Shown: piece by piece, positions 27,101-36,806 of the stretch
How positions within the stretch are numbered: the first letter of the stretch is position 1
Layout: each line of letters begins with the position of its first letter
DNA from: CBDFGN01 sp965247065
GTDB taxonomy: Bacteria > Bacteroidota > Bacteroidia > Cytophagales > Cyclobacteriaceae
Assembly (NCBI GenBank): GCA_965247065.1
Contig: CBDFGN010000006.1
Location: forward strand, 3,720,001 to 3,784,000
DNA: 64,000 bases
Direction of reading: 5' to 3'
Notes under the pieces: generated by a model
What the model saw: only the letters and a program-made list of their open reading frames with translations
What the model was told of the DNA's origin: nothing
Databases searched by the model: none
Made by a program: the position numbers and the translations under genes

Positions 27101-28216
27101 TTAGACTGTAATCTTTCTGACCCGGGCCATTATCCTCCAGGCACCAATTATTTCGTTGCTTTCAACCACCAACGCCTCATCATACAAGGCACAAGTTGGA
27201 CAAATATGAATGGGAATTCCAAAAAGTTCCGTTCCTAATGGAATACCAGTATTGTCCTCCACGTCCAGGACCAAATGCTCTTCACTATGGCTAACTGCTT
27301 GCTGATCCCCCAGATTAAGAAACTTTACCCGGGGGTGAGGATTTTCCGAAGCAATGGATTTGTGGCCCAGATCAAGACAGATCAAATGACGATTGATCCT
27401 GGAAATTACCCTACTCACTACCAATGCCGCTGGACGAAAGGGTAGGTCCGGCAAAATCCGCTGATATCCCCAATCCCACAACAAACAAGTCCCCGGACTG
27501 CTTTCAACCTCCTCCCGATTCGCATGAATAGGAAAAGTAGGGGATCCACCGGCCACAATTTTGGGTCTGTTCCCAGTAAGTTCTTTGAAATAAGATTGAA
27601 CTGGTACTGTAGTTTGAAACGATTGATCGCATTTGACCTTTCTCAGAGAGGGATCCGAATCACTTAGATGTCCATCATAAATATGAAACCCCACTGGAAC
27701 CAGACCTTTTAAATCCTGGCTGAATTTCAGCAGTTCAGCCGACTTATGCGGTGAGACCCCGGTGCGGTGCATGCCCACATCCAGATCAATAAACACTGGA
27801 ATCCTGGAATTCCCGGCCTCAAAGAACCGTGACAGAGCCAAAGCAGCAGTTTGGTTGTCGATGAGCGTAGAAAATTGAGTTTCAGGGTATTTTTGGCTTA
27901 GATCATAAAGTCGCTGGACCTTTTTCCCAACTGGCTGGTAGGCCAACAACACGTCTTCAGCTCCCGTTTGGGCCAGCATCTCTGCTTCGGCAATTGTGGC
28001 ACACTTAAACTTCAGGATACCCCTAGACTTCTGAAGTTCCACGATTTCGGCCATTTTGTAAGTTTTAACATGGGGTCTCAATCGCTCCGGATCATTACCG
28101 GCCAAATCCATCATTTTGTTTATATTTTCCCGGATCCGGTCCGGGTAAACTGCCAGACATGGGGTGTCAAACGAAGTGATGTTCCCAATCTGATACCAAG
28201 GCAGGGACTTTTTCAT
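27101..28216 (-). CDS. D-threonine aldolase-like PLP enzyme
   Basis: The 371-residue protein (start at MKKSLPWYQIGN, the ATG at 28216) has the alanine racemase-type PLP barrel with the cofactor Lys in RPHVKTYKMAEIV and the D-threonine aldolase C-terminus with metal ligands HICPTCALY. Family members cleave D-3-hydroxyamino acids to glycine plus an aldehyde with PLP and a divalent metal, or dehydrate D-serine (DSD1 type). The context of lyases and RidA supports work on hydroxyamino acids. It is the last gene of a minus-strand run from 31675. Confidence 0.8.
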   Translation of the reverse strand: MKKSLPWYQIGNITSFDTPCLAVYPDRIRENINKMMDLAGNDPERLRPHVKTYKMAEIVELQKSRGILKFKCATIAEAEMLAQTGAEDVLLAYQPVGKKVQRLYDLSQKYPETQFSTLIDNQTAALALSRFFEAGNSRIPVFIDLDVGMHRTGVSPHKSAELLKFSQDLKGLVPVGFHIYDGHLSDSDPSLRKVKCDQSFQTTVPVQSYFKELTGNRPKIVAGGSPTFPIHANREEVESSPGTCLLWDWGYQRILPDLPFRPAALVVSRVISRINRHLICLDLGHKSIASENPHPRVKFLNLGDQQAVSHSEEHLVLDVEDNTGIPLGTELFGIPIHICPTCALYDEALVVESNEIIGAWRIMARVRKITV

Positions 28217-28357
28217 TGAAGGGTTTTTTGTAAAATAACCAACTGTTTGATCAAACCACAAATGGGCTGGTCTTCAATCCCGGACCTTTCAGATCCTTAC
28301 CCCGGATTACCTGACCCAAGATTTTTCCATTGTTTTAATAAATCATTTTTATATAAT

Positions 28358-29359
28358 CTAGGGGTAAATCTGCTCCAATGCTACTCGCTGCTTCATCTTC
28401 CAGGCCTGAATGCTGGCTTCCAAAACTATCATCGATTGCAGGGCATCCCGGGCAGTACTTTCAGGGGATCGTATACCGGCGATTGTATCAAAAAAGGCCT
28501 GATGTTCAGCTTCATATAAGCTGTCGCGCTCGAAATAAACCTTTTCCTGACTAACAGATTCGTTATTGGCATCTCCCAAGTGAATTGTATTAGAATTCAG
28601 GTCGTAGAATGCCCAGCCGCGGTCTCCCAGGAATTCATAGTGGTATCTATCAGGTTGTTGTAGATAGTTCAGATGAATGCTAGCAGTAAGCGGTCCATCA
28701 TAATCCATTAATAGAGTGATAGAGTTGGGGTTTGATTTTAGGTCCAGTTTTCCTCCCAAACTGCCGGTCGCGTAAACTCCCGTGGGATTTTTATCCAGTA
28801 TCCAATAGAGCAAATCCGGTTGATGGACATAGTCCATGAGTAATGCGGCTTCAATGTCTGCCTGATGTCGCGATCGGGATTTGACCAGAGTACCATAGGT
28901 GCCTATGTGAAAATGGACGTAAAGTATCTCACCCAACTTGCCATTGTCGATCATCCCCTTGATTCTTTGAACACCGGGATGAAAATGGTTCGAGAATCCA
29001 TATACCAAGACTCGGTCCGTATGCAAAGTTGCCTCCAGCACTTGGCGGGCGGTATCAAGCCGGTCCGACATAGGCTTTTCGCAAAGTACGTGTGCTCCGG
29101 CCTCAAGCGCCTTAAGTGTTTGCTCAGTGTGTAGTTTATGGGGCGTGGCGATCACGACCATATCCGGTCTTGTTTCAAGCATCTCATCTAAGGAACGATG
29201 CTGAGGAAGATCCCCGGTTTCCTCCAATGCCTCCTTTAAACTGCCTGGATCCGAATCGCATAATTCAACTGAAATTTCCTTCCTTTTGGAAAGAATCCGA
29301 GCGTGTCGACGGCCAATTGAACCGGTACCCACCACCACAAGCCGCTTCTTCAATGCCAT
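28358..29359 (-). CDS. Gfo/Idh/MocA-family oxidoreductase with intact EKP motif
   Basis: The 333-residue protein has VVGTGSIGRRHARILSK for NAD(P) binding and HVLCEKPMSDRLDTAR with the catalytic Lys in E-K-P. It would oxidise a sugar or cyclitol. Its first codons overlap the end of the SDR at 29350 by 10 bases, so the two genes are translationally coupled and may run successive redox steps. Compare the first family member at 10804, which lacks the Lys. Confidence 0.85.
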   Translation of the reverse strand: MALKKRLVVVGTGSIGRRHARILSKRKEISVELCDSDPGSLKEALEETGDLPQHRSLDEMLETRPDMVVIATPHKLHTEQTLKALEAGAHVLCEKPMSDRLDTARQVLEATLHTDRVLVYGFSNHFHPGVQRIKGMIDNGKLGEILYVHFHIGTYGTLVKSRSRHQADIEAALLMDYVHQPDLLYWILDKNPTGVYATGSLGGKLDLKSNPNSITLLMDYDGPLTASIHLNYLQQPDRYHYEFLGDRGWAFYDLNSNTIHLGDANNESVSQEKVYFERDSLYEAEHQAFFDTIAGIRSPESTARDALQSMIVLEASIQAWKMKQRVALEQIYP

Positions 29360-30153
29360 ATGGTAAAGCCTCCGTCCACCACCAAGTTGTGTCCTGTGAC
29401 GTAATCCGAAGCCTCAGACGCTAGATACAGGATCGCTCCTTTTAAGTCTCTTTCATCATGGCCCATTCGTCCCAGGGGAGTCCGATCGCTGAAGTCCCGG
29501 TCGAATCCTTCCGGCAAATTCCGGGGACCGAATCCACCCGGAGAAATTGCATTGACATGTATACCCATCGGTGAAAGAAATCCGGCTAAATCCATGGTCA
29601 TACCAATAACTCCTGCCTTGGCGGCAGCATAATCAACCGACTGTCCCGGCATATTATTGCGTTCGTACATGCGCCGATCGCGTCCTATCATGCCTGCTAT
29701 TGAAGCAATATTGATGATCTTTCCGGAACCTTGCCGAGACATGATGCGCCCAGCTTCCCGGCTGCAATAGAGGGTCCCCAGAAGATTGGTCATGATCAGT
29801 TTCTCCATATCCTCGGGTTTTCTATCAAACAAATTCGCAAGCCCGGTTCCCACTCCACCACCTGCGTTGTTCACCAGGATATCCAGGCGTCCCTTCCACT
29901 GGCTGGCCTGTTCAATGACTTCAAACACCATTTCGTACTCACAAACGTCAAGTGCCAAAGGCAAGACTTCGTGATCATGCAGTTTGCGCAATTTTTCAGC
30001 CGATGCCTGGGCATTCTCAAGCGTCCGGGAAGTAATGATCAGGTCACATCCTGCTTCGGCAAGAACATCGGCAGCATCGAATCCCAAATGCCGGGCCCCA
30101 CCTGTAATAAGTGCCACCTTCCCACCCAGATCATGAAGTTCTTTAATGGCCAT
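29350..30153 (-). CDS. Short-chain dehydrogenase/reductase
   Basis: The 267-residue SDR has TGGARHLGFDAADVL, NNAGGGVGTG, IINIASIAGMIG and VDYAAAKAGVIGM (Y-x-x-x-K). It resembles gluconate 5-dehydrogenase and 2-keto-3-deoxy-fuconate dehydrogenase-like enzymes in overall pattern, so a sugar-acid substrate is plausible. It is coupled to the oxidoreductase 28358 by a 10-base overlap and follows the RraA pseudogene. Confidence 0.85.
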   Translation of the reverse strand: MAIKELHDLGGKVALITGGARHLGFDAADVLAEAGCDLIITSRTLENAQASAEKLRKLHDHEVLPLALDVCEYEMVFEVIEQASQWKGRLDILVNNAGGGVGTGLANLFDRKPEDMEKLIMTNLLGTLYCSREAGRIMSRQGSGKIINIASIAGMIGRDRRMYERNNMPGQSVDYAAAKAGVIGMTMDLAGFLSPMGIHVNAISPGGFGPRNLPEGFDRDFSDRTPLGRMGHDERDLKGAILYLASEASDYVTGHNLVVDGGFTIWH

Positions 30154-30266
30154 TATAGTTATTTTTTACCCTCCTAAATGTCAGAAAAAAATTCGGTGAT
30201 TAGCAAAATTTGTTTTGTTACTCCATTCTTTCTACCCCTTAATTGATCAATGCTAACAGGACTTAG

Positions 30267-31014
30267 TCATCCGCTTTTTCGCTCCCTTTCAAGGCCACCT
30301 TTTGCCTTAGCTGCTCGATCATCCCGCGCGGATTCAGAGATACTTTCGGCAAGCCCCTTAGGTGTTACCTCATCCCCCAGCAAATAATCGAGAACTACAG
30401 CTTCCGCCCTCATGAAAACCTCGCAGGCTGGTCCAATCTCCGAAGCAATCTCAGCGGGAATCTTGGTCATTCCATTTCGGTCTCCATGTAGTTGATCTCC
30501 CGGATAGACCGTCATTCCTCCCACATGTACGGGCACCATGATTGATGGAATATGGCAATACCCGTGGGAACAGATGGTTCCGTCGGTAAGAGCCGGGGAA
30601 TCCTAAGATCTGTACCTGGTCCAGATCCCTTCCTGCTCCACTGGTGATTATCCCGGATGCTCCGAATCTTTGGTAGGTGATGCACATTACCTCTCCAAAG
30701 GTGGCTGGAGCAGTGGGATTGTCGAGATCCTGAAAAACAACGATGGGGGGACTGGGGATCTGGTCAAAAGCCATAACCTGGTGTTCAGTGGTAGAGTAGG
30801 AATTGGTAGCCTGAATGCCGGATGAACGAAATGTGGCCGTCGAGGCATACCCAACCATGGGTGGCATATCGGGAAAGCAGGCTTGGATCCTCTGATCCAT
30901 ATATCCTGTATTTCGGGGACGCACGTTGAAAAGTTCAATGACGTTGCAAACGGTCGGGGTATCGAATTTGCCCAATAGCTGCAATTGTGAGGAAGATAGA
31001 GTCAAATCATTCAT
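30267..31014 (-). pseudogene. RraA-family (dimethylmenaquinone methyltransferase-like) gene, frameshifted
   Basis: The first frame covers 31014-30451 (MNDLTLSSSQLQLLGKFDTPT to GAGRDLDQVQILGFPG). The rest of the domain is in another frame, starting ALTDGTICSHGYCHIPS and going on with PVHVGGMTVYPGDQLHGDRN to the stop at 30267. The break lies near the CGGGG run at 30594-30598 and needs one base removed. Both halves match one RraA-like protein that acts as a 4-hydroxy-4-methyl-2-oxoglutarate or oxaloacetate aldolase-like enzyme in related proteins. The gene is now likely inactive, unless the indel is a sequencing error. Confidence 0.8.
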
Positions 31015-31121
31015 ATGAGGTTCTTTAAGTAAGCGTCAGTATAATCAAACAGAGTCGTCTACTCATTTTATAGTGCCTTCATCTCCGGATATGTCAAATT
31101 CCAGTTGCTCCAGGAAGCCAG

Positions 31122-31675
31122 CTAACTCCGGTCCCGATTTACAATTTCGTCGCGAATCTTGATGATTGGTTGGCCAATTTTGCCGGAAAGGGTACGCTTT
31201 GATTCCAACTGCGGTCCGAAAACACCAAATTCTTTCATTTTGGCGGTCATGCTAAAATCCACAGTATTTAACAAGTCAGGCTGTACTATTGACTCAACCT
31301 CAGCTGGAATATTACTGATTCGACCATGCAGGGCCCTTTCTCCGTACTCATCGGTTTCTGGTCCACCCACATGGGTTAAGCCGCACGTTACCATCAACCC
31401 TCCCCAAAAAGTCTTTAACCATTCCATCTCTCGGTTTGCAGCCGGATTAGGTGGGTTATTCCTAAATTGCTCAACCAAGCCAGGCTATGCTGGTTGTGGA
31501 AAGCGTCAGCTATATCCATGGCCCGGTCAAGAACAACTTTATGGCGCAGTTCTGAACCGGTATTTATCCAAGCGACACGGACTCCCCGTCCTAATCCGCT
31601 GTCCATAACCGAAGTTTAAATTCCGCCAACCTGGGCGTTATTGGCTATTTTATCTTTCCATTGTAGATTTTCCAT
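31122..31675 (-). pseudogene. DUF4432 (galactose-mutarotase-like) gene, decayed
   Basis: From the ATG at 31675 the frame reads MENLQWKDKIANNAQVGGI and then a TAA at 31618-31616, where the family has a Glu codon. Reading on: TSVMDSGLGRGVRVAWINTG, AMDIADAFHNQHSLAWLS, then a frameshift near 31450 and NREMEWLKTFWGGLM, HVGGPETDEYGERALHGR. The C-terminal half is missing after QPIIKIRDEIV. DUF4432 proteins are aldose-epimerase-like. At least a nonsense codon, a frameshift and a truncation are present. Confidence 0.8.
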
Positions 31676-31854
31676 TGAAGCGCTCTTTATACATGCCGAA
31701 CCTGGCTACCTTTTAATTCAGTTTCTGTTTTATGAATTCAATTTGTTTGAAAATTTTTTGTCGATTCAGGTTTACCGTTAAAATGGATTCCTGAAAACCA
31801 GGAATAAGTGGGTTAAGTATTTTGACTTTGAGATGTAAACATATTATTTATGAT

Positions 31855-31870
31855 AATATGAATAACATAA
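31855..31870. promoter_or_regulatory. Operator-like site TATG-AATAA-CATA
   Basis: Shares the TATG-N5-CATA core with the palindromes at 8497 and 8712 and has the full right half-site ACATAA. It sits in the divergent region between the decayed DUF4432 operon (start 31675) and the amidohydrolase gene (start 32070). Confidence 0.4.
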
Positions 31871-32069
31871 TACAAACAACTTCCATCCGTCGTATTTAAC
31901 AATAGAATAAATAAAATAAAATCATTTGCACGCAGGTAAAATCTGGCCGGTCAAATGATTCCTTGATGAGGGAGGCAGCGCCCATTCATTCCTGGCCGAA
32001 AGTCGAACGGGTACATCTAGCGAAAGCAAGTTGACGGGTTGATACCGCCCGGATCAAACTTCCAAAAAT

Positions 32070-33110
32070 ATGCCCAGATCAATTAACGATTATAACAGCC
32101 ATGACCAGCGCATTTGGGATGATGAATTGGAAGAATTCGTTCCCAGCCGCATATTCGACGCCCACATTCACATGTTGAAAAAGGAACATCTTTCGGCTGC
32201 GACTCCGAAAGCCTACCAGAATTGGACCGAAGCTGATTTCAAAGACCTTCAATCCTGGGCCAAGAAGTTATATCCGGGTCGTCAGGTACACTTTCTGGTG
32301 CTGGGCTCTCCGGCCCCAGGTATTGATGTCGATAGTCATAACCATTGGGCTATCCACCAACTGGCCTCAGATCCAAATTCCTTTATGAATCGCCTGACCA
32401 CACCCCAGAGTAAGCTTGAAGACATTGAGCAGGACGTACGCCAGCACGGTTTCGTGGGACTCAAACCCTACCGGTTGTTCTCAGTAACCGGCGATGTGGA
32501 CCAATGCCGGATCCACGAGTTCTTACCGCACCATCAGTTAGAACTTGCCAATCAGTTAGGCCTTTGGGTTACCATGCACTTGTCGCGATACGAGGGTTGC
32601 GCTGATAGCAAGAATCTAGATGATCTGGAGGAATTTACTACCAAGCGCTATCCTCGAGTCAAGTGGATCCTGGCCCATTGCGCTCGCAGTTTCACGTATT
32701 GGCCCATCCGCCAGGCGGTGGCACGTCTAAAGCAACTGCCGAATATCTGGTATGACGTTTCCGCGGTGACCGACGTACGTCCACTGATCACTTTGTTCTC
32801 AGAAGAAGATTCACGCCGCATTTTTTTTGGCTCCGACGGAGTCGAATTCATGTTCTTTCGGGGTAAATATTTGGCCCTGGGCCGGGCGTGGCAAGCCCTT
32901 GATACGGATCTTATCGACATGAATTTTCAACACTGTGACAGCCGCCCTATACTGGCCATCTACGAACAATTGTTGTCCATGAAACACGCTGCTGAAATTG
33001 CCGGTTACTCCAGGGATGACATCGAAAATGTCTTTTGGCGAAATGCTACCGAGGCTTTTGGCGTTGACTGGAATGTATCACGAAAAAAATCTTCATCAAA
33101 TACAATCTGA
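32070..33110 (+). CDS. Amidohydrolase (TIM-barrel, amidohydrolase-2 type)
   Basis: The 346-residue protein has the metal motif HxH in RIFDAHIHMLKKEH, a later His in WVTMHLSRYEG, another in WILAHCARSFTYW, and the catalytic Asp in FFGSDGVEF. Enzymes of this group include ACMSD-like decarboxylases and sugar lactonases such as fuconolactonase. Given the dehydrogenases and SMP-30 lactonase nearby, a lactonase or related hydrolase of sugar acids is a fair guess. It is followed 39 bp later by the broken sialidase gene on the same strand. Confidence 0.78.
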   Translation: MPRSINDYNSHDQRIWDDELEEFVPSRIFDAHIHMLKKEHLSAATPKAYQNWTEADFKDLQSWAKKLYPGRQVHFLVLGSPAPGIDVDSHNHWAIHQLASDPNSFMNRLTTPQSKLEDIEQDVRQHGFVGLKPYRLFSVTGDVDQCRIHEFLPHHQLELANQLGLWVTMHLSRYEGCADSKNLDDLEEFTTKRYPRVKWILAHCARSFTYWPIRQAVARLKQLPNIWYDVSAVTDVRPLITLFSEEDSRRIFFGSDGVEFMFFRGKYLALGRAWQALDTDLIDMNFQHCDSRPILAIYEQLLSMKHAAEIAGYSRDDIENVFWRNATEAFGVDWNVSRKKSSSNTI

Positions 33111-33149
33111 GTTTTAAATAGCTGTCATATCGAACAAGAATCCATCATT

Positions 33150-34458
33150 ATGAAAACGTCCTTGTACCATCCAAATTTCTTTTACCGGGGTATCACGCTA
33201 TTATTAATCCTTTTGGGTTTTGGTTGTACCCAGGAAAAACCTACCGTAAAAGAGGAAAAGCCCACGGTAAAAATGGACATGTATCTACCGGCTGCAGGAG
33301 AGGACAATGCACTTTGGATGGATGTCAGCTACATTGATGGTGAACTGACTCGTCAAGAGATACACAGTACCTCTTCTGCCTCAGATGCCTACCTAAATTT
33401 TCAGCGGAGGATATCGAAAGACAATGGAAAGACCTGGCTTCCTTTTGAACCAATAGAGCGAGTCACACTCCAACTTCCTGAAGGAGGGATGGTCACGTAC
33501 CCTGGAAAATACACTTACGATCCTACGCTAGACATTCTATATCAAAACAGTATGCGGCGGCTCTGGCCGGGGAGTGAGATGTATACATTTGACTGGAAAA
33601 CCACGGAACATCCCTTTAACGACCATACATTCGTAACGGAAAACGGCCGGGTAAGGGAACTTAAATACGAACCAGGCCCGGATTTTGACCCGGAAAATCC
33701 CTTCGATTCCACCTATTGCTTGACCAATCGGGCCTATCTGGGGCAACGGGTAGTAGTAGACAAAGACGGCACGGCCTATTTCCCGATGGTGTTACCGTGG
33801 TGGAGAAGAAAATGTGATCAATAAAGGCGGAGTTGTATTGATGAGAAGAGACCCTGCTATCGGGGATTGGACCCCTTCCAATCGAAGATACATCAGCCCG
33901 AACGTTTCCTCCCGGGGATTACAGGAACCAGACGTGGCAGTGCTTAAGACCGGCAACATCCTTATGGTATGCCGGGGAAGTAATGCCCAAGGCCTGCCCC
34001 ACACCACGCATCCCGATTCCCTGGAAGGACGAAAGTGGTTTCTGCTTTCCACCGACGGCGGCCGAACGCTTTCACCGGCCAAGGAATTACAATATGATGA
34101 CGAAAGCCGTTTTTATTCTCCATCAAGTATTCACATGTTCATCCGCTCCTCTAAGAATGGGAAACTGTATTGGATTGCAAATATTGTCGAGGATGTCCCC
34201 GAGGGCAACAACCCCCGATATCCTCTATTTATTGCCGAGATCAATGAAGACATCCCCGCGGTTAGGAAAAAAACCCTGGTGAAAATTGATGACCGGAAGG
34301 AAAACGAACCGGAGGAGCTACAACTGTCCAATTTCTCAATACTGGAAAATCGAGAAACTTTGGATATAGAGATTTACATTACCAAGATCGGCCAAATCCC
34401 CGATCATTTCTGGCAGGGGGCAGTTTATAGATACATTGTCGAGATACCAGACGGATAA
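33150..34458 (+). pseudogene. Sialidase-like lipoprotein gene, frameshifted
   Basis: The first frame (33150-33824) begins with a lipoprotein signal, LLLILLGFGC, and has one Asp box SKDNGKTWLPFEP. The same protein goes on in another frame (to 34458): GGEENVINKGGVVLMRR, SRGLQEPDVAVL, LSTDGGRTLSPAKE. One missing base near 33798-33802 separates the halves; restoring it reads PMVLPRGGEENVIN. The restored protein would be about 435 residues, like the Asp-box proteins elsewhere. The frame may be a real mutation or a base-calling error. Confidence 0.8.
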
Positions 34459-34520
34459 GGAGAGGCGCCAGGGGCATATGCTTGGTAAAATCGACCTGGT
34501 CAGGATGATTCAATTAGGAC

Positions 34521-35219
34521 TCATGCAAAATGAATCTTCATTTCGTCGATCGTGACATAGCCTTCAGGGAGACGGTGGAGCCAGACCGGGTAATCGCGCT
34601 CGGGGCGCAGAATGTGGGGATTACCATCCAGCGGGCCCATAGGTGAGATTTCCAGGGGAAAAAATACCAGCATTATGTTCACATTTACGTTGCCCAGTAC
34701 CTGGTCCAGGGGCTTGACATCATACATATCCTTCCGATCATGGCGCCCCCCAAGCGGGGTCCATTTAGCGGGGTCTGGTCCAAGGGCGATGGTTTGAGAG
34801 TTGAACTGCTCCCCCACCGAAATGGGTTCAGCAGTGTGCATCCATCCACTGACGATACCGTCGATATTTCCCTGAACAAGTAATACTAGTTCGGCGCCCC
34901 TGTTTAACACCTCCCCCCTTAACCTTACGGTTAACCTAGCCTCACGGAAATCGGTCGGGTAATGTCCCTGGGTAAACCGGTTAGGACCGCCAATTTCTTT
35001 GAACAATTCAGCCGCTGGACCGAAGGTATTCAGGCAGAATACCATATGGATATATCCTGCCCCGGGGGGTGCATGGTTGTAATCTATCCACCAGGGGCTG
35101 CGGGAAGTGACCCTACCGGATTGATGATCAAGCGGTTTCGGGCCTACGGCATTGCTGATCCAGCCATACCAGCCGCCTGGACCATCCTCAAATGTCTCCA
35201 TATAAACCTGATCATTCAT
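34521..35219 (-). CDS. Unrecognised protein, possibly a carbohydrate-binding-like domain
   Basis: This 232-residue protein has no signal peptide and no match I can name. It is rich in aromatic residues and beta-strand-like segments (YMETFEDGPGGWYGW, SPWWIDYNHAPPG, ARLTVRLRGEV, ELVLLVQGNIDGIVSGW), suggesting a beta-sandwich of the kind seen in carbohydrate-binding modules. A late VTIDEMKIHF recalls the end strand of such domains. It is convergent with the broken sialidase gene and divergent from the dehydrogenase gene. Function is unknown. Confidence 0.55.
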   Translation of the reverse strand: MNDQVYMETFEDGPGGWYGWISNAVGPKPLDHQSGRVTSRSPWWIDYNHAPPGAGYIHMVFCLNTFGPAAELFKEIGGPNRFTQGHYPTDFREARLTVRLRGEVLNRGAELVLLVQGNIDGIVSGWMHTAEPISVGEQFNSQTIALGPDPAKWTPLGGRHDRKDMYDVKPLDQVLGNVNVNIMLVFFPLEISPMGPLDGNPHILRPERDYPVWLHRLPEGYVTIDEMKIHFA

Positions 35220-35480
35220 CGCTGAAATTATTTTTTTCTATTGAAACTGGATAGCGTAAACAGCGAACAGAATTAATGTTTTGAAGATTGATGATCTCGC
35301 TGATTCTAATGTTAGACGATTGAATTTTAAAATCTGAACATTATAGAATTTTCCTTTTCTCTTTCTCTCATTTGTGTTACTAAATTAGATGTTGGAAGGG
35401 AAGCCAACCACTTTGATGATAAGTTAAACAATTCAACAATACCAAATTCTAAATTCCTCGATACTGTATATTCTCCGGAT

Positions 35481-36528
35481 TTGACAATACCCATGATCGT
35501 AAAATCGGCTGACGAACTTCGCCGACTCGTAAAAAAGATATTTTTAACGGCTGGCGCGGATCATCGCAACGCGGATGTTGTGGCTGAGCATTTAGTGCTC
35601 TCCAACCTGAGCGGTGTAGACACTCATGGGGTATGCCATGTGAAAAGATATGTCGACGCCATTCGGGACGGGAGCATTTGTCCCGACAGCGTGGCCAGAG
35701 ATCATCAGAGAAATGCCTGGTTCCGCTTTGGTGTCGGGCAATTGGACCTTTGGGCACGTGGCAGCTAAGATTGCTATGGAAGTTGCTATTGAAAAAGCCA
35801 AGAAGCAGAATGTCACCTTAGTTAGTCTGGTTCAGACCCATCACGTTGGCCGGTTGGGGCACTACACAGAAATGGCCGCGACCCAGGGGATGATCTCAAT
35901 GGTCTGGTTGGGCGGATATTCACCTCTTGCGGTGCCATATGGGGGAAAGAAAAGGATGCTCCCCGCGAATCCAGTTTCAATAGGATTCCCGGCAGGTGAG
36001 GAATCACCTATGATCGCTGATTTTTCAACGTCGGCAACGTCCGCTGTTAAAGTAATGAATGCTTATAATAGAAACCAATCATTGCCGCAAGGCGTCATTG
36101 TAGACAAGCATGGCAATCCGAGTACGGATCCAAAGGATTATTTTGAAGGCGGAGGGCTGGTACCTTTTGGTGGACATAAAGGATTTGCTTTGATGATGGC
36201 ATGTGAATTCTTAAGCTCCGTTTTCTGTGGCACAAATAAGTTTGCAGACCCCAAGCGTGGCGGTGAAACGTTTCGAAATCAGGGAGTGACCATGATTGTG
36301 TTTAAATCTGGCCTGTTTCAACCTAAGGAGTATCCCAGTCTGGCTGACGACTTAGAGCGTAGAATTCGATCTTGCCCACCAGCGCCAGGATTCGAAGAAG
36401 TTCTTGTTCCGGGTGATCCGGAAGCCCGCGCGAGAGCGATCCGTCAGCGCGATGGAATTCCGATCCATGATGATGTCTGGCAATCGATCCTCGAAGCAGC
36501 AGATGCGCTTGGAATTACAGATATCTAA
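35481..36528 (+). pseudogene. Malate/L-lactate dehydrogenase (Ldh2 family), frameshifted
   Basis: The first frame (from 35481) reads MTIPMIVKSADELRRLVKKI and SNLSGVDTHGVCHVKRY. After RDGSICP the homology moves to the next frame: TAWPEIIREMPGSALVSGN, then VQTHHVGRLGHYTEMA with the catalytic His, GIISMVW-like strand and the family end. The shift is near 35690-35695. These NAD(P)-dependent enzymes oxidise 2-hydroxy acids, ureidoglycolate or sugar diacids. The undisturbed second part cannot start on its own at the domain border. Confidence 0.82.
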
Positions 36529-36806
36529 TCCATGCCTGCGGGCCGGCGCACCGGGCCGCCATGTCGGCAATCCGCAATACGCATTGCTACAAAATGGCAT
36601 TGATAGGCTCAGAGATGCGTCCAATGTTTACGGGAGGTAATTCGGTCAACCTGAGCGGCCTGGGAGAGGATGGCTGTACCAGTTTCCGATGGGCGGGACC
36701 AGGGATTGTATACAATTTGGACTTCATCGAGAGAAATCAAACGGCGCAGTTTGTTTGCGAATAGATTCAAACCGAAAATGAATTCGCAAGGATAGGATAG
36801 TGCACA
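36529..36806 (+). other. Short gap with a coding-like remnant
   Basis: Between the dehydrogenase pseudogene and the transporter. A frame from about 36561 ends at 36762 with RPMFTGGNSVNLSGLG and WAGPGIVYNLDFIERN, which read like real protein, perhaps the tail of a lost gene. I cannot name it. Confidence 0.35.

Noticed and set aside
35307..35321. TAATGT-TAG-ACGATT as a further GntR site
   Set aside because: The right half matches poorly; kept only as a weak relative.
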